Shown here piece by piece: positions 6,115-6,667 of a stretch of 6,667 bases of DNA. The stretch is from Dysgonamonadaceae bacterium. Its GTDB lineage: Bacteria; Bacteroidota; Bacteroidia; Bacteroidales; Azobacteroidaceae. The position numbers and the translations under genes are program-made. Location of the stretch: the NCBI GenBank assembly GCA_031255425.1, contig JAIRSN010000210.1, forward strand, positions 1-6,667, read 5' to 3'. Each line of letters begins with the position of its first letter. Position 1 is the first letter of the stretch. Below the pieces are notes generated by a model, which saw only the letters and a program-made list of their open reading frames with translations, did not search any database and was not told where the DNA came from.

Positions 6115-6667
6115 ATGATACACGATGATTTTCCACAAATGAAGTTGTTGAGAGAAGGCAGCCAGCCTGCTTTTGAAGAATTATACAACCGGTACAGTGG
6201 GAAGTTATATCATTTTATCCTGAAAATAACAGGTGGCAATACTTGGCAAGCAGAGGAACTGGTGCAACGTACTTTCGTCAAAATCTGGGAAAACAGGCTA
6301 CAGATAGATCCTCAGAAATCATTCCTCTCTTATATATGCACGATTGCGAAAAACATGTCGTTGAATGAATGGGAACATCAGGCGGTTGAATTTATATACC
6401 AGGAATATTTTTTGCAAAATGAAAATATGACCGAATGTTCAACCGATAAAACCGTTGATGTGAATTTTTTGGAAAAAATCGTGGACCAGTTAGCGGAAAA
6501 ATTGCCGCCCGCCCGAAAACAAATCTTTATCATGAGTAAACGCAAAGGCTACTCGGCTAAAGAAATCGCAAAAGAACTAAATTTGGCGCCAACAACCGTC
6601 CAATCTCAATTAACAAAAGCGTTGGAATTTATGAGAAAGCATCTGGCAAAATATTATTATGGGGTAT
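6115..6667 (+). CDS. ECF RNA polymerase sigma-70 factor, Bacteroides-expansion type (3' partial)
   Basis: The frame from ATG 6115 stays open for 184 codons to the right edge, so the C-terminus is missing, probably by only a few residues given the usual size of the family. Region 2 spans about 12-88: FEELYNRYSGKLYHFI, then AEELVQRTFVKIWENR (46-61, the core-binding and -10 recognition part). Region 4 spans about 130-177: LPPARKQIF, then the HTH YSAKEIAKELNLAPTTVQSQL (146-166). This is the sigma-70 layout of the TIGR02985 type, which usually pairs with a FecR-like anti-sigma factor and SusC/SusD uptake genes. None is inside the window. The in-frame GTG 6091 and TTG 6079 are alternative starts, but ATG 6115 fits the region 2 boundary. 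Codons are more A/T-rich than in the four genes to the left. Confidence 0.9.
   Translation, partial: MIHDDFPQMKLLREGSQPAFEELYNRYSGKLYHFILKITGGNTWQAEELVQRTFVKIWENRLQIDPQKSFLSYICTIAKNMSLNEWEHQAVEFIYQEYFLQNENMTECSTDKTVDVNFLEKIVDQLAEKLPPARKQIFIMSKRKGYSAKEIAKELNLAPTTVQSQLTKALEFMRKHLAKYYYGV

Overview
The window looks like a chromosomal piece from a member of the Bacteroidota, most likely the order Bacteroidales. Several things point there independently. Exact TAnnTTTG -7 boxes stand upstream of three transcription units. The start regions are A-rich and lack a Shine-Dalgarno sequence. The gene set fits: a secreted C69 dipeptidase with an exposed N-terminal Cys, a PgcA-type phospho-sugar mutase, a DUF2461 protein, and an ECF sigma factor of the Bacteroides-expansion type. 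Genus cannot be fixed from this sequence.

Layout: 1-717 holds no convincing gene. It contains a rho-independent terminator for a gene left of the window (26-72), a short block with 21-nt periodicity (161-244), an AT-rich stretch, a large near-palindromic element (410-636), a short perfect palindrome (647-664) and a Bacteroidetes-type -7 box (686-693). Then come four genes on the + strand: the secreted C69 dipeptidase (718-2352), the phospho-sugar mutase (2372-4120) followed by a strong terminator (4130-4165), a DUF2461 protein (4201-4893), and an AraC-type regulator (4880-5710) whose start overlaps the DUF2461 stop by 14 nt. Facing the regulator on the - strand is tRNA-Pro(UGG) (5824-5898). 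Divergent from the tRNA, a new + strand unit starts at 6115: an ECF sigma factor that runs off the right edge without a stop.

Functionally these are mostly housekeeping or peripheral-metabolism genes with no single pathway. The dipeptidase and mutase are only 19 nt apart and probably share a transcript, though their roles are unrelated. DUF2461 and the AraC regulator are probably translationally coupled. The sigma factor is visibly more A/T-rich than the four genes before it. By family precedent it would be followed by a FecR-type anti-sigma factor and a SusC/SusD-type outer-membrane uptake system, outside this window.

I see no new multi-gene system. The features most worth a second look are non-coding: the 227-nt inverted-repeat element with its ACCTCATT octamers, the 21-nt periodic block, and the TTTCCGGG palindromes upstream of the dipeptidase.
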